From: JAABYT01 sp041581935
GTDB lineage: Bacteria > Pseudomonadota > Gammaproteobacteria > HK1
Assembly (NCBI GenBank): GCA_041581935.1
Contig: JBFICP010000081.1
Span: 1-12,451 of the forward strand
Direction of reading: 5' to 3'
DNA length: 12,451 nt
Below, piece by piece: positions 1 to 6,475 of the stretch. The position numbers and the translations under genes were made by a program. The notes under the pieces were generated by a model, which saw nothing but the letters and a program-made list of their open reading frames with translations, did no database searches and was not told where the DNA came from. Position 1 is the first letter of the stretch. Every line of letters begins with the position of its first letter.

Positions 1-496
1 CATCGATGCCGCGCTGGCTTTCGCTGGCATCCGCGTCCTCGACGATGCCGAGCACACGGCCACGCTCATCGCGCAAAATGCGTCCATAGCCGCGCGGATC
101 CGTGACCCGAGCGGTGATCAGCGCGAGCGAACCGTTGGTCGACGCGGCCACCGTCTCACGCAAGGTGCCGGTGTTGATCAACGGCACGTCGGCGTATACA
201 ACGAGCACCGTAGCGTCGTCGGGAATCGCAGACATTGCCTGCTCGACGGCGTGACCCGTGCCGCGCTGCTCGCTCTGCTCGGCCCATCGAACCGCGAGCG
301 CGGCGTGTGCCTCGCGCACCTGCTCGCCGCCGTGTCCGTAGACGACGTGGATTTCTTCCGGTTCGAGACGCCCGACCGCCGCCACCACGTGCTCGAGCAG
401 GGTTCGACCCGCCAGGCGATGCAGGACCTTGGGCAGGCGGGATTTCATGCGCTTCCCCTGGCCTGCGGCGAGGATGACGATGTGCAGATCGGTCAT
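1..496 (-). CDS. glmU: Bifunctional UDP-GlcNAc pyrophosphorylase / glucosamine-1-phosphate acetyltransferase, N-terminal part (cut by window edge)
   Basis: GlmU acetylates glucosamine-1-phosphate and then couples it to UTP to make UDP-GlcNAc, the cytoplasmic precursor of peptidoglycan and lipopolysaccharide. Only the first 165 residues, all from the N-terminal uridyltransferase domain, are inside the window; the left-handed beta-helix acetyltransferase domain lies beyond base 1. Visible motifs are the nucleotide-binding loop LAAGQGKRM (residues 9-17), LPKVL with the conserved Lys23, QRGTGHA (77-83), YADVPL (101-106, with Asp103 matching the Mg-binding Asp105 of E. coli) and DPRGYGRI (133-140). 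The ATG at 494-496 gives the family N-terminus (MTDLHIVILAAG). Its Shine-Dalgarno is weak: TAAG about 10 nt upstream, with an in-frame TTG three codons earlier as an alternative start. It follows atpC in the same direction, the usual gammaproteobacterial neighbour, so it may be read partly from the atp operon. Identity is clear; the start is slightly less so. Confidence 0.96.
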   Translation of the reverse strand, partial: MTDLHIVILAAGQGKRMKSRLPKVLHRLAGRTLLEHVVAAVGRLEPEEIHVVYGHGGEQVREAHAALAVRWAEQSEQRGTGHAVEQAMSAIPDDATVLVVYADVPLINTGTLRETVAASTNGSLALITARVTDPRGYGRILRDERGRVLGIVEDADASESQRGID

Positions 497-695
497 GGAT
501 CGCAAGCTTAGTTGAAATGCGCTGTCGGGGGCAGCGGGGAACGCTCAACAAGTGACCGCGAGCGTGCTCGCGAATAGGGCCGCGTCCTCAGCATCGAAGG
601 GTTCGCGCGTGTCTACCCTCGAAAGAGGGCACTTGCGTCGGTATCGGCACCCGGCGACGGCTGACGCGAGCGGAAGGCGCCGACGCCCCGTCGTC
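497..695 (-). other. atpC-glmU intergenic region
   Basis: These 199 nt between the atpC stop and the glmU start carry no credible gene. They contain a REP-like stem near 552-574 and a small perfect hairpin at 616-629 (5-bp stem CCCTC/GAGGG, loop GAAA on the plus strand). Neither hairpin is followed by a run of T on the minus strand, so there is no canonical intrinsic terminator after atpC. I found no convincing -35/-10 pair for glmU. Read-through from the atp operon into glmU is therefore plausible, but that is inference. Confidence 0.6.
552..574. repeat. Degenerate REP-like hairpin
   Basis: The stretch has a 7-bp perfect stem, CGCGAGC at 557-563 and GCTCGCG at 566-572, followed by AA. The core AGCGTGCTCGCGAA closely matches AGCGTGCCCGCGAA in the left arm of the inverted repeat between atpA and atpH (5058-5071). 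The GTAGGAGC head is eroded here to GTGACCGC. A shorter inverted partner may lie at 601-616, whose reverse complement starts GTAGACAC and ends GCGCGAAC. This would make it an old copy of the same REP family. The similarity over the stem is visible; common origin is inferred. Confidence 0.45.
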
Positions 696-1121
696 CTAGC
701 GGGCCACGCGCTGGCGCAGGCGTCGGATCGCCTGCAGCTGGGCAGCGGCCTGGGCCAGCTCGGCCCTCGCCTGTGCCTCGTCGAAGTCCGCCTGGCGATC
801 GGCGAGCATGCGCTCGGCGCGCTCCTGGGCCTCCAGCGCCGCAGCCTCGTCCAGGTCGGCGGCGCGCAGCGCCGTATCCGACAGCACGGTGATCATGTGC
901 GGCTGAATCTCGAGCATACCGCTGGAGACGTAGAAGGACTGTTCTTCCCCGCCGGGTAAGCGCACGCGCACCTCGCCGGGCTTCAGCGTCGTCACGAGCG
1001 GCGCGTGACCGGGCAGAACGCCCACCTCTCCCATCACCGCCGGCGCAAACACCATCTCGGCGAGGCCGGAGAAAATTTCCGCCTCGGCGCTCACGATATC
1101 GACGTGAATGGTCATTGCCAT
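696..1121 (-). CDS. atpC: ATP synthase F1 subunit epsilon
   Basis: Epsilon joins gamma in the central rotor stalk of F1, binds the c-ring and can inhibit ATP hydrolysis through its C-terminal helices. The product is 141 aa, the normal size. The N-terminal beta-sandwich includes VSAEAEIFSG and GEVGVLPGHAPLVTTLKPGEVR. The helical C-terminal hairpin starts near ADLDEAAALEAQERAER and is rich in Ala, Glu and Arg. I chose the ATG at 1119-1121 because MAMTIHVDIVSAE matches E. coli MAMTYHLDVVSAE; a second in-frame ATG lies two codons later. The open frame extends 41 codons further upstream into atpD, but that stretch is an out-of-frame shadow of the atpD C-terminus. It is the last gene of the atp operon, 40 nt after atpD. 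The Shine-Dalgarno is weak. Confidence 0.97.
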   Translation of the reverse strand: MAMTIHVDIVSAEAEIFSGLAEMVFAPAVMGEVGVLPGHAPLVTTLKPGEVRVRLPGGEEQSFYVSSGMLEIQPHMITVLSDTALRAADLDEAAALEAQERAERMLADRQADFDEAQARAELAQAAAQLQAIRRLRQRVAR

Positions 1122-1161
1122 TGAGCTGGATCCCGTGTTGCTTGCCCGACGCGTTCCGCCA

Positions 1162-2535
1162 TCAAACGGTCTTCGCCTTCTCGACGACTTCCTCGATGCC
1201 GCCGACCATGTAGAACGCCTGCTCGGGATACTCGTCCATCTCACCGCTGATGATGGCTTTGAATCCGTCGATGGTGTCTTTCAGCGACACGTACTTGCCC
1301 GGACTGCCGGTGAACACCTCGGCGACGAAGAACGGCTGGGAAAGGAATCGCTGAATCTTGCGGGCCCGCGAAACTGCCAGCTTGTCGTCGTCCGAGAGCT
1401 CGTCCATGCCGAGAATCGCGATGATGTCCTTGAGCTCCTTGTAGCGCTGCAGGACTCCCTGCACGTTGCGTGCGGTATTGTAATGCTCCTGACCGACAAC
1501 CAACGGATCAAGCTGGCGGCTCGTCGAGTCCAGCGGATCCACCGCCGGATAGATACCGAGCTCGGCAATCTGTCGGGACAGCACCAGCGTCGCGTCCAGG
1601 TGAGCGAATGTGGTGGCCGGCGACGGGTCGGTCAGATCGTCGGCAGGCACGTATACCGCCTGAATGGATGTAATCGAGCCCGTCTTTGTGGAGGTGATGC
1701 GCTCCTGCAGCTCGCCCATCTCCTCGGCCAGCGTCGGCTGATAGCCCACCGCCGACGGCATACGCCCCAGCAACGCCGAGCACTCGACGCCAGCGAGCGT
1801 GTAGCGGTAGATGTTGTCGATGAACATGAGCACGTCGCGACCTTCGTCCCGGAAGTACTCGGCCATGGTGAGACCGGTGAGACCGACACGTAGGCGGTTG
1901 CCGGGCGGCTCGTTCATCTGCCCGTACACCAGTGCGACCTTGTCGAGAACGTTCGATTCCCGCATCTCGTGGTAGAAGTCGTTTCCCTCACGTGTGCGCT
2001 CGCCCACCCCGGCGAATACCGAGAAACCGCTGTGCTCGATCGCGATATTTCGAATCAGCTCCATCAGGGTTACGGTCTTACCGACCCCGGCTCCCCCGAA
2101 CAGCCCGATCTTGCCGCCCTTATTGAATGGGCAGATGAGGTCGATGACCTTGATACCGGTCTCGAGGACCTCCACGTCGGCGGACTGATCGGTGAGCGAC
2201 GGTGCCTTGCGGTGAATGGGCCATGACTCCTCCGCGCCGATGGGACCTTTACCGTCAACGGGTTCGCCCAGCACGTCCATGATGCGCCCGAGCGTTTTCT
2301 CGCCGACCGGCGCGAGAATGGGCTCGCCGGTATCGCTGACGCCGACGCCGCGGGTCAGGCCGTCGGTGGAGCCCATGGCGATGGTGCGCACGACACCATC
2401 ACCGATCTGCTGCTGCACCTCGAGCGTCAAGCCGTTATCGACTTTCAGCGCGTGGAATACCTTGGGCACCGCGCCTCTGGGGAATTCCACGTCGACCACG
2501 GCGCCGATGATCTGGGCGATCTTTCCGGAACTCAT
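1162..2535 (-). CDS. atpD: ATP synthase F1 subunit beta
   Basis: The catalytic subunit of F1: three beta subunits alternate with three alpha subunits and make ATP from ADP and phosphate on the cytoplasmic side of the inner membrane. It is 457 aa, close to the E. coli protein. An N-terminal beta-barrel (about 1-80) is followed by the nucleotide-binding domain with P-loop GGAGVGKT (147-154, Lys153), GERTREGNDF with the catalytic Glu179 and Arg180, and Walker B DVLMFIDN (234-241). DPLDSTSRQLDP and the DELSDDD rotor-contact motif, the DELSEED equivalent, are also present. The start has a good Shine-Dalgarno, GAGGG, 7 nt upstream. It follows atpG by 52 nt and precedes atpC by 40 nt. No frameshift or missing key residue is seen. 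Confidence 0.99.
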   Translation of the reverse strand: MSSGKIAQIIGAVVDVEFPRGAVPKVFHALKVDNGLTLEVQQQIGDGVVRTIAMGSTDGLTRGVGVSDTGEPILAPVGEKTLGRIMDVLGEPVDGKGPIGAEESWPIHRKAPSLTDQSADVEVLETGIKVIDLICPFNKGGKIGLFGGAGVGKTVTLMELIRNIAIEHSGFSVFAGVGERTREGNDFYHEMRESNVLDKVALVYGQMNEPPGNRLRVGLTGLTMAEYFRDEGRDVLMFIDNIYRYTLAGVECSALLGRMPSAVGYQPTLAEEMGELQERITSTKTGSITSIQAVYVPADDLTDPSPATTFAHLDATLVLSRQIAELGIYPAVDPLDSTSRQLDPLVVGQEHYNTARNVQGVLQRYKELKDIIAILGMDELSDDDKLAVSRARKIQRFLSQPFFVAEVFTGSPGKYVSLKDTIDGFKAIISGEMDEYPEQAFYMVGGIEEVVEKAKTV

Positions 2536-2587
2536 GTTGTTTCCCTCGTTATCTCAATTTTTCAAACGGTGTTCTGACGCTGCCCCG

Positions 2588-3448
2588 TCAAACGGCCGCC
2601 GCGCCCGCGACGATCTCCGAAAGCTCCTGGGTGATGGACGCCTGGCGTGCCTTGTTGTAAGCAAGCTTCAGCTCGTCGATGAGCTCGCCGGCATTGTCGG
2701 TCGCCGACTTCATCGCCACCATGCGCGCTGCCTGCTCGCAGGCGACATTCTCGACGACACCCTGATAGATCAGTGATTCGATATAACGCGTCAGCAGATT
2801 ATCAAGCACGTCTTTGGCGTCAGGCTCGTAGATGTAATCCCAGTAGTGCTTGACCTCCTTTTCATCGGAGGGCTCGCGCGGCAGCAGCTGCTCGACAACC
2901 GGACGCTGAGTCATCGAATTGACGAATTGATTGTAAACCAGGTAGAGACGATCGATTTCGCCTTCCATGTAAGCATCCAGCATCACTTTGATGGTGCCGA
3001 TCAAATCTTCGATGGCCGGCCTGTCGCCGAGATGAGTTGCCTGGGCGAGAATCTTGACGCCGAAGCGCTTGAAAAACATCGCGGCCTTGTTTCCGATGAC
3101 GCAGAAATCCGCTTCGATATCATTGTCTCGCCATTCATCGAGCAATTGGACGACGCGTCTGAACTCGTTGGTGTTGAGACCGCCGCACAGTCCCCGATCC
3201 GTCGAAACGACGATGACGCCTGCCCGCTTCGCGTCACGGGAAATGAGAAATGGATGCTTGTACTCGGAGTTCGCTGCCGCCACATGGGAGATGACGTTGC
3301 GCATCTTCTCGGCATAGGGACGGGCACTCTGCATGCGATCCTGGGCCTTGCGCATCTTGCTGCCGGCGACCATTTCCATGGCACGCGTGATCTTCTGCGT
3401 ATTCTCGATACTGCGGATTTGAGTCCGGATTTCTTTCTCGCCAGCCAC
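2588..3448 (-). CDS. atpG: ATP synthase F1 subunit gamma
   Basis: Gamma is the rotating shaft inside the alpha3beta3 ring and transmits torque from the c-ring. It is 286 aa, the family size. The conserved N-terminal coiled-coil strand (EIRTQIRSIENTQKITRAME, then MVAGSKMRKAQDRM), the signature STDRGLCGGLN (82-92) and the C-terminal helix with MVAMKSATDNA and NKARQASITQEL are present. The start codon is GTG (3446-3448), chosen because translation from it begins with the family N-terminus, MAGEKEIR. A GGAG lies 9 nt upstream, immediately after the atpA stop codon. The gap from atpA is only 16 nt, which suggests translational coupling. Identity is certain. Confidence 0.98.
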   Translation of the reverse strand: MAGEKEIRTQIRSIENTQKITRAMEMVAGSKMRKAQDRMQSARPYAEKMRNVISHVAAANSEYKHPFLISRDAKRAGVIVVSTDRGLCGGLNTNEFRRVVQLLDEWRDNDIEADFCVIGNKAAMFFKRFGVKILAQATHLGDRPAIEDLIGTIKVMLDAYMEGEIDRLYLVYNQFVNSMTQRPVVEQLLPREPSDEKEVKHYWDYIYEPDAKDVLDNLLTRYIESLIYQGVVENVACEQAARMVAMKSATDNAGELIDELKLAYNKARQASITQELSEIVAGAAAV

Positions 3449-3464
3449 GAATCAGTACTCCAGG

Positions 3465-5006
3465 CTACCAGGTGTGATTTGCCTTGAAATCGTCCAGCGC
3501 TGCCTTGAGCTTGGACTCCACATCGTCATTGAAAACCGGATCGTCGTTGACGCTTTTCATGAAATCAGCGTGGCTCGAGCTCATAAATGACTGTAACGCC
3601 ACTTCGAAATCGCCGACCTTCTCGAGCGCGACATCGTCCATGTAGCCACGATCGACGGCAAACAGCGACACGGCCATCTGTGCGACAGTCATGGGCGAAT
3701 ACTGCTTCTGCTTCATGGTCTCCATGACGCGCTGGCCGCGCTCGAGTTGCTTGCGCGTGGCTTCGTCCAGATCGGAAGCGAACTGGGCGAACGCCGCCAG
3801 CTCGCGGTACTGGGCGAGCGCCAGACGCACGCCACCACCGAGCTTTTTTATGATTTCGGTCTGCGCGGCACCGCCCACCCGTGACACCGAAAGGCCTGCG
3901 TTGATGGCCGGGCGGATATTGGCGTTGAACAGATCCGTTTCCAGGAATATCTGACCATCGGTGATGGAGATAACGTTGGTTGGCACGAAGGCTGAAACGT
4001 CGCCCGCCTGAGTTTCGATGATCGGTAGCGCCGTCAACGAGCCGGTCTTGCCTTTCACCTTGCCGTCGGTGAGTCGCTCGACCTCGTCTACGTTGATGCG
4101 TGCAGCACGCTCGAGCAGCCTCGAATGAAGGTAGAAAACATCGCCCGGATACGCTTCGCGTCCCGGCGGCCTGCGCAACAGCAGCGAGACCTGCCGATAT
4201 GCCCATGCCTGCTTCGTCAGGTCATCATAAATAATGAGTGCATCTTCGCCTCTGTCCCGAAAGTACTCGCCCATGGTGCATCCTGCATAGGGCGCGATGT
4301 ACTGCATGGCGGCAGACTCTGAGGCGCTAGCGGCAACCACGATGGTGTGATCCATGGCACCGTGCTCCTCGAGCTTTCGCACCACACCGGCGACGGAAGA
4401 CGACTTCTGCCCGATGGCGACATAGATGCACGTGATTCCCGATCCTTTCTGGTTGATGATGGCATCGATGGCGAGGGCCGTTTTTCCGGTTTGCCGGTCG
4501 CCGATGATGAGCTCGCGCTGGCCACGGCCGATGGGAACCATGGCGTCGATGGACTTGAGACCGGTCTGTACCGGCTGGCTCACCGATTGTCGACTGATGA
4601 CTCCGGGCGCCACTTTCTCGATCGGAGAAGTCCCCTCGCTCTCGATGGCACCCTTGCCGTCTATGGGCTCGCCGAGTGAGTTGACCACGCGGCCGAGCAG
4701 ACCTCGGCCAGTCGGTACCTCGAGGATGCGTCCGGTGCATTTGACCGTATCGCCCTCGGAGATGTGCTCGTAGTCGCCGAGGATGACCGCACCCACCGAA
4801 TCGCGCTCCAGATTCAGCGCCAATCCGAATGTGCTCTCGGGAAATTCGATCATCTCCCCCTGCATCACGTCGCTCAATCCGTGAATACGGGCAATGCCGT
4901 CGGTGAGCGTGACCACCGTGCCTTCGGTACGCGCCTCTACGCCAACATCAAAATTCGCAATGCGCTCTTTTATAAGGTCGCTGATTTCCGCCGCCGTAAG
5001 TGCCAT
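3465..5006 (-). CDS. atpA: ATP synthase F1 subunit alpha
   Basis: Alpha is the non-catalytic nucleotide-binding subunit of the F1 hexamer and supplies an arginine finger to the beta active site. It is 513 aa, and its numbering matches E. coli AtpA: P-loop GDRQTGKT at 169-176 with Lys175, and Arg376 in LSVSRVGGAAQT. The N-terminal helix AEISDLIKERIANF binds delta. The C-terminus ends LDDFKANHTW, much like the E. coli LDSFKATQSW. The ATG at 5004-5006 has a good Shine-Dalgarno, AAGGA (5014-5018), 7 nt upstream. Unusually for this operon, 129 nt separate it from atpH, and that space holds a REP-type inverted repeat. atpG follows after 16 nt. Confidence 0.99.
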   Translation of the reverse strand: MALTAAEISDLIKERIANFDVGVEARTEGTVVTLTDGIARIHGLSDVMQGEMIEFPESTFGLALNLERDSVGAVILGDYEHISEGDTVKCTGRILEVPTGRGLLGRVVNSLGEPIDGKGAIESEGTSPIEKVAPGVISRQSVSQPVQTGLKSIDAMVPIGRGQRELIIGDRQTGKTALAIDAIINQKGSGITCIYVAIGQKSSSVAGVVRKLEEHGAMDHTIVVAASASESAAMQYIAPYAGCTMGEYFRDRGEDALIIYDDLTKQAWAYRQVSLLLRRPPGREAYPGDVFYLHSRLLERAARINVDEVERLTDGKVKGKTGSLTALPIIETQAGDVSAFVPTNVISITDGQIFLETDLFNANIRPAINAGLSVSRVGGAAQTEIIKKLGGGVRLALAQYRELAAFAQFASDLDEATRKQLERGQRVMETMKQKQYSPMTVAQMAVSLFAVDRGYMDDVALEKVGDFEVALQSFMSSSHADFMKSVNDDPVFNDDVESKLKAALDDFKANHTW

Positions 5007-5043
5007 CGTTCAGTCCTTAATTAGAGAATTGGTGCTCGTCTAA

Positions 5044-5119
5044 TGCATGTAGGAGCAAGCGTGCCCGCGAAAGAGGCGCCTGAATAAACGTGGCGCGCGC
5101 AGGCCCGCTCCTACATGCA
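5044..5119. repeat. REPIN-like pair of inverted REP sequences between atpH and atpA
   Basis: Two inverted arms share a perfect 13-bp repeat: TGCATGTAGGAGC at 5044-5056 and GCTCCTACATGCA at 5107-5119. Continuing inward, the arms match at 22 of 26 positions. Each arm starts with GTAGGAGC and continues into an imperfect GC-rich stem: GCaaGC-GT-GCccGC on the left, GCGGGC-CT-GCGCGC on the right. About 25-30 nt separate the arms. A GTAG head followed by a GC-rich stem is the known layout of REP elements mobilised by RAYT transposases (TnpA-REP), and an inverted pair is a REPIN. No RAYT gene is in the window. Because it lies inside the operon transcript, the mRNA should form a long hairpin here. Confidence 0.8.
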
Positions 5120-5135
5120 CTGATTGACATATTCA

Positions 5136-5669
5136 TCACGTCAGCGACTGACCGAGTTGGTTCAGCCGGCCACGAAGCGACGCGTCGATTACGGTATCGC
5201 CGGCGCGAATGATGACACCGCCGATAAGAGCCTCGTCGACTGTCACCGAAACGTCGACCTCGGCTCCGAGCCGTTTACTCATCGATTCCCCGATGCGCTT
5301 CTGCTGCTCGTCGGTGAGCGCGAAGGCGCTCGTCACCTGCACGTGGCTGCGTCCCTCTACCCTGTCGCGCTCAGATTCGAAAACCGCCGCGATACCCGCT
5401 ATTTCCCCGAGTCGCTCGTTTTCGGCGAGAACGCGCACGAGATTTTGACCTGTCTTGGACAGTCCGTCGCCCGCGACATCGATGATCAGAGCGGCAAGCT
5501 GCTCATCGTCGACATTCGGATTAGCAATCAAGCCGGTCATTGTTGGGTCCCGCATGATCAGAACGAGGAGCCGAAGCATGTCGCTCCACTCGCCGATCTT
5601 GCCTTCTTCCTGGGCCTGCTTGAATGCAGCCAATCCGTATGGGCGGGCAAGTGCGCTTTCGTCCTGCAT
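5136..5669 (-). CDS. atpH: ATP synthase F1 subunit delta
   Basis: Delta sits on top of the F1 hexamer and joins alpha to the peripheral stalk formed by the b subunits. It is 177 aa, identical in length to E. coli AtpH. The N-terminal domain starts with ALARPYGLAAFKQAQ. The C-terminal domain has the typical VIIRAGDTVIDASLRGRLNQL close to the end. The ATG at 5667-5669 has a textbook Shine-Dalgarno, AGGAG, 7 nt upstream. That sequence is fused to the atpF stop codon (TAG+GAG), so termination on atpF and initiation on atpH are probably coupled. On its downstream side 129 nt with a REPIN separate it from atpA. Confidence 0.98.
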   Translation of the reverse strand: MQDESALARPYGLAAFKQAQEEGKIGEWSDMLRLLVLIMRDPTMTGLIANPNVDDEQLAALIIDVAGDGLSKTGQNLVRVLAENERLGEIAGIAAVFESERDRVEGRSHVQVTSAFALTDEQQKRIGESMSKRLGAEVDVSVTVDEALIGGVIIRAGDTVIDASLRGRLNQLGQSLT

Positions 5670-5680
5670 CGACCCCGCTC

Positions 5681-6151
5681 CTAGAGCTGTGCCGCCAGAC
5701 GATTCAACTGGTCGGTGTGGGCTTTCTCATCGACTTCACTGCCCAGCACCTGCCTGGCGCCCTGAAGTGCGAGCTTGACGACATCGGCCCGAAGTTGTTC
5801 TCGAGCCTGATTGATTTGCTGCTCGATTTCCGATTCCGCCGCACGCACCATGCGCTCGCCTTCGGCGCGGCCGTCCGCCTTCGCTTCTTCGACGATCTCG
5901 TCACCGCGCCTGTGTGCCTGGGCAAGAATTTCCTTGGCCTGATCCTTGGCTTCGCGGATGACCTCGACCGCACGTTGCTCGGCAAGCTCCTGCTCGTGTC
6001 TGCCTCGTTCGCCGGCCGCGAGCCCGTCGGCGATTTGCGTCTTGCGGTCTTCCATCGCCTTCGTGATGTGCGGCCAGATGAATTTCAGACAGAACCATAC
6101 GAATATGATGAACGTCACAGTCTGGCCGAACAGCGTAAAGTTGATATTCAT
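5681..6151 (-). CDS. atpF: ATP synthase Fo subunit b
   Basis: Subunit b forms the dimeric peripheral stalk that holds the alpha3beta3 hexamer against rotation. It is 156 aa, the same length as in E. coli. A single N-terminal membrane helix (about residues 4-27, from INFTLFGQTVTFIIFVWF to PHITKAM) is followed by a long charged helix rich in Ala, Glu, Arg and Gln (about 35-140) that should form the right-handed coiled coil. The motif IADGLAAGERG is conserved. There is one b gene and no b' paralogue, as in other gammaproteobacteria. The start has GAGGG 7 nt upstream. It follows atpE by 33 nt and leaves 11 nt before atpH. Confidence 0.98.
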   Translation of the reverse strand: MNINFTLFGQTVTFIIFVWFCLKFIWPHITKAMEDRKTQIADGLAAGERGRHEQELAEQRAVEVIREAKDQAKEILAQAHRRGDEIVEEAKADGRAEGERMVRAAESEIEQQINQAREQLRADVVKLALQGARQVLGSEVDEKAHTDQLNRLAAQL

Positions 6152-6184
6152 GGGTCCGCCCTCTGTACTCCTTGCCGCCGGTCT

Positions 6185-6430
6185 CTAGCCACCGCCGACC
6201 ACGGCGAACAGCACGTATAGGCCGATCGCGATTGAGATAATCGGCAGAGCATCCACCAGGCCCATCACGATGAAGAACTGCGTACGCAGCATTCCCAGCA
6301 TCTCGGGCTGGCGCGCAATGCCTTCGAGAAAGCGGGCGCCGAGGACGCCGATGCCGATCGCTGCGCCCATGGCTCCGACACCGAGCATGATGCCGCCTGC
6401 GATGTACAACAGTGCGATTGAATCCGTCAT
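6185..6430 (-). CDS. atpE: ATP synthase Fo subunit c (proteolipid ring)
   Basis: Subunit c forms the rotating membrane ring that carries protons. It is 81 aa with two hydrophobic helices. The first has GAAIGIGVLGARFLEG; the polar loop ARQPE (39-43) contacts gamma and epsilon; the second has FFIVMGLVDALPIISIAIG. The proton-carrying carboxylate is Asp60. The residues around it look like the proton type: I see no Gln or Ser/Thr set of the Na+-binding kind. The start has a good Shine-Dalgarno, AGGAG, 7 nt upstream, preceded by an A-rich, GC-poor stretch after the atpB stop that may raise its translation. Many copies per enzyme are needed, so this fits. Confidence 0.98.
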   Translation of the reverse strand: MTDSIALLYIAGGIMLGVGAMGAAIGIGVLGARFLEGIARQPEMLGMLRTQFFIVMGLVDALPIISIAIGLYVLFAVVGGG

Positions 6431-6475
6431 TACGAGTCTCCTGTTCGGACTTCAGTCTTTGGTTCTAATTTGTCT
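6431..6475 (-). promoter_or_regulatory. A-rich translation initiation region of atpE
   Basis: The 45 nt between the atpB stop and the atpE start are markedly A-rich on the coding strand (AGACAAATTAGAACCAAAGA, then AGGAG 7 nt before ATG) in an otherwise GC-rich window. In E. coli, an unstructured U/A-rich segment in front of the atpE Shine-Dalgarno is known to raise translation of subunit c above its neighbours. A similar role here is inferred from position and composition only. Confidence 0.45.

Noticed and set aside
101..106. YADVPL in GlmU in place of the E. coli YGDVPL, taken as a possible active-site change (residue positions 101-106 of the protein)
   Set aside because: The metal-binding Asp is kept, and Ala for Gly at this position seems an ordinary family variation.
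616..629. Hairpin CCCTC-GAAA-GAGGG considered as the atp operon terminator
   Set aside because: The stem is only 5 bp and no T-run follows on the minus strand, so it does not fit an intrinsic terminator.
1108..1893. Plus-strand open frame of 261 codons opposite atpC/atpD
   Set aside because: It lies entirely antisense to strongly conserved atpC and atpD sequence. No family features are visible, and GC-rich coding DNA commonly gives such shadows.
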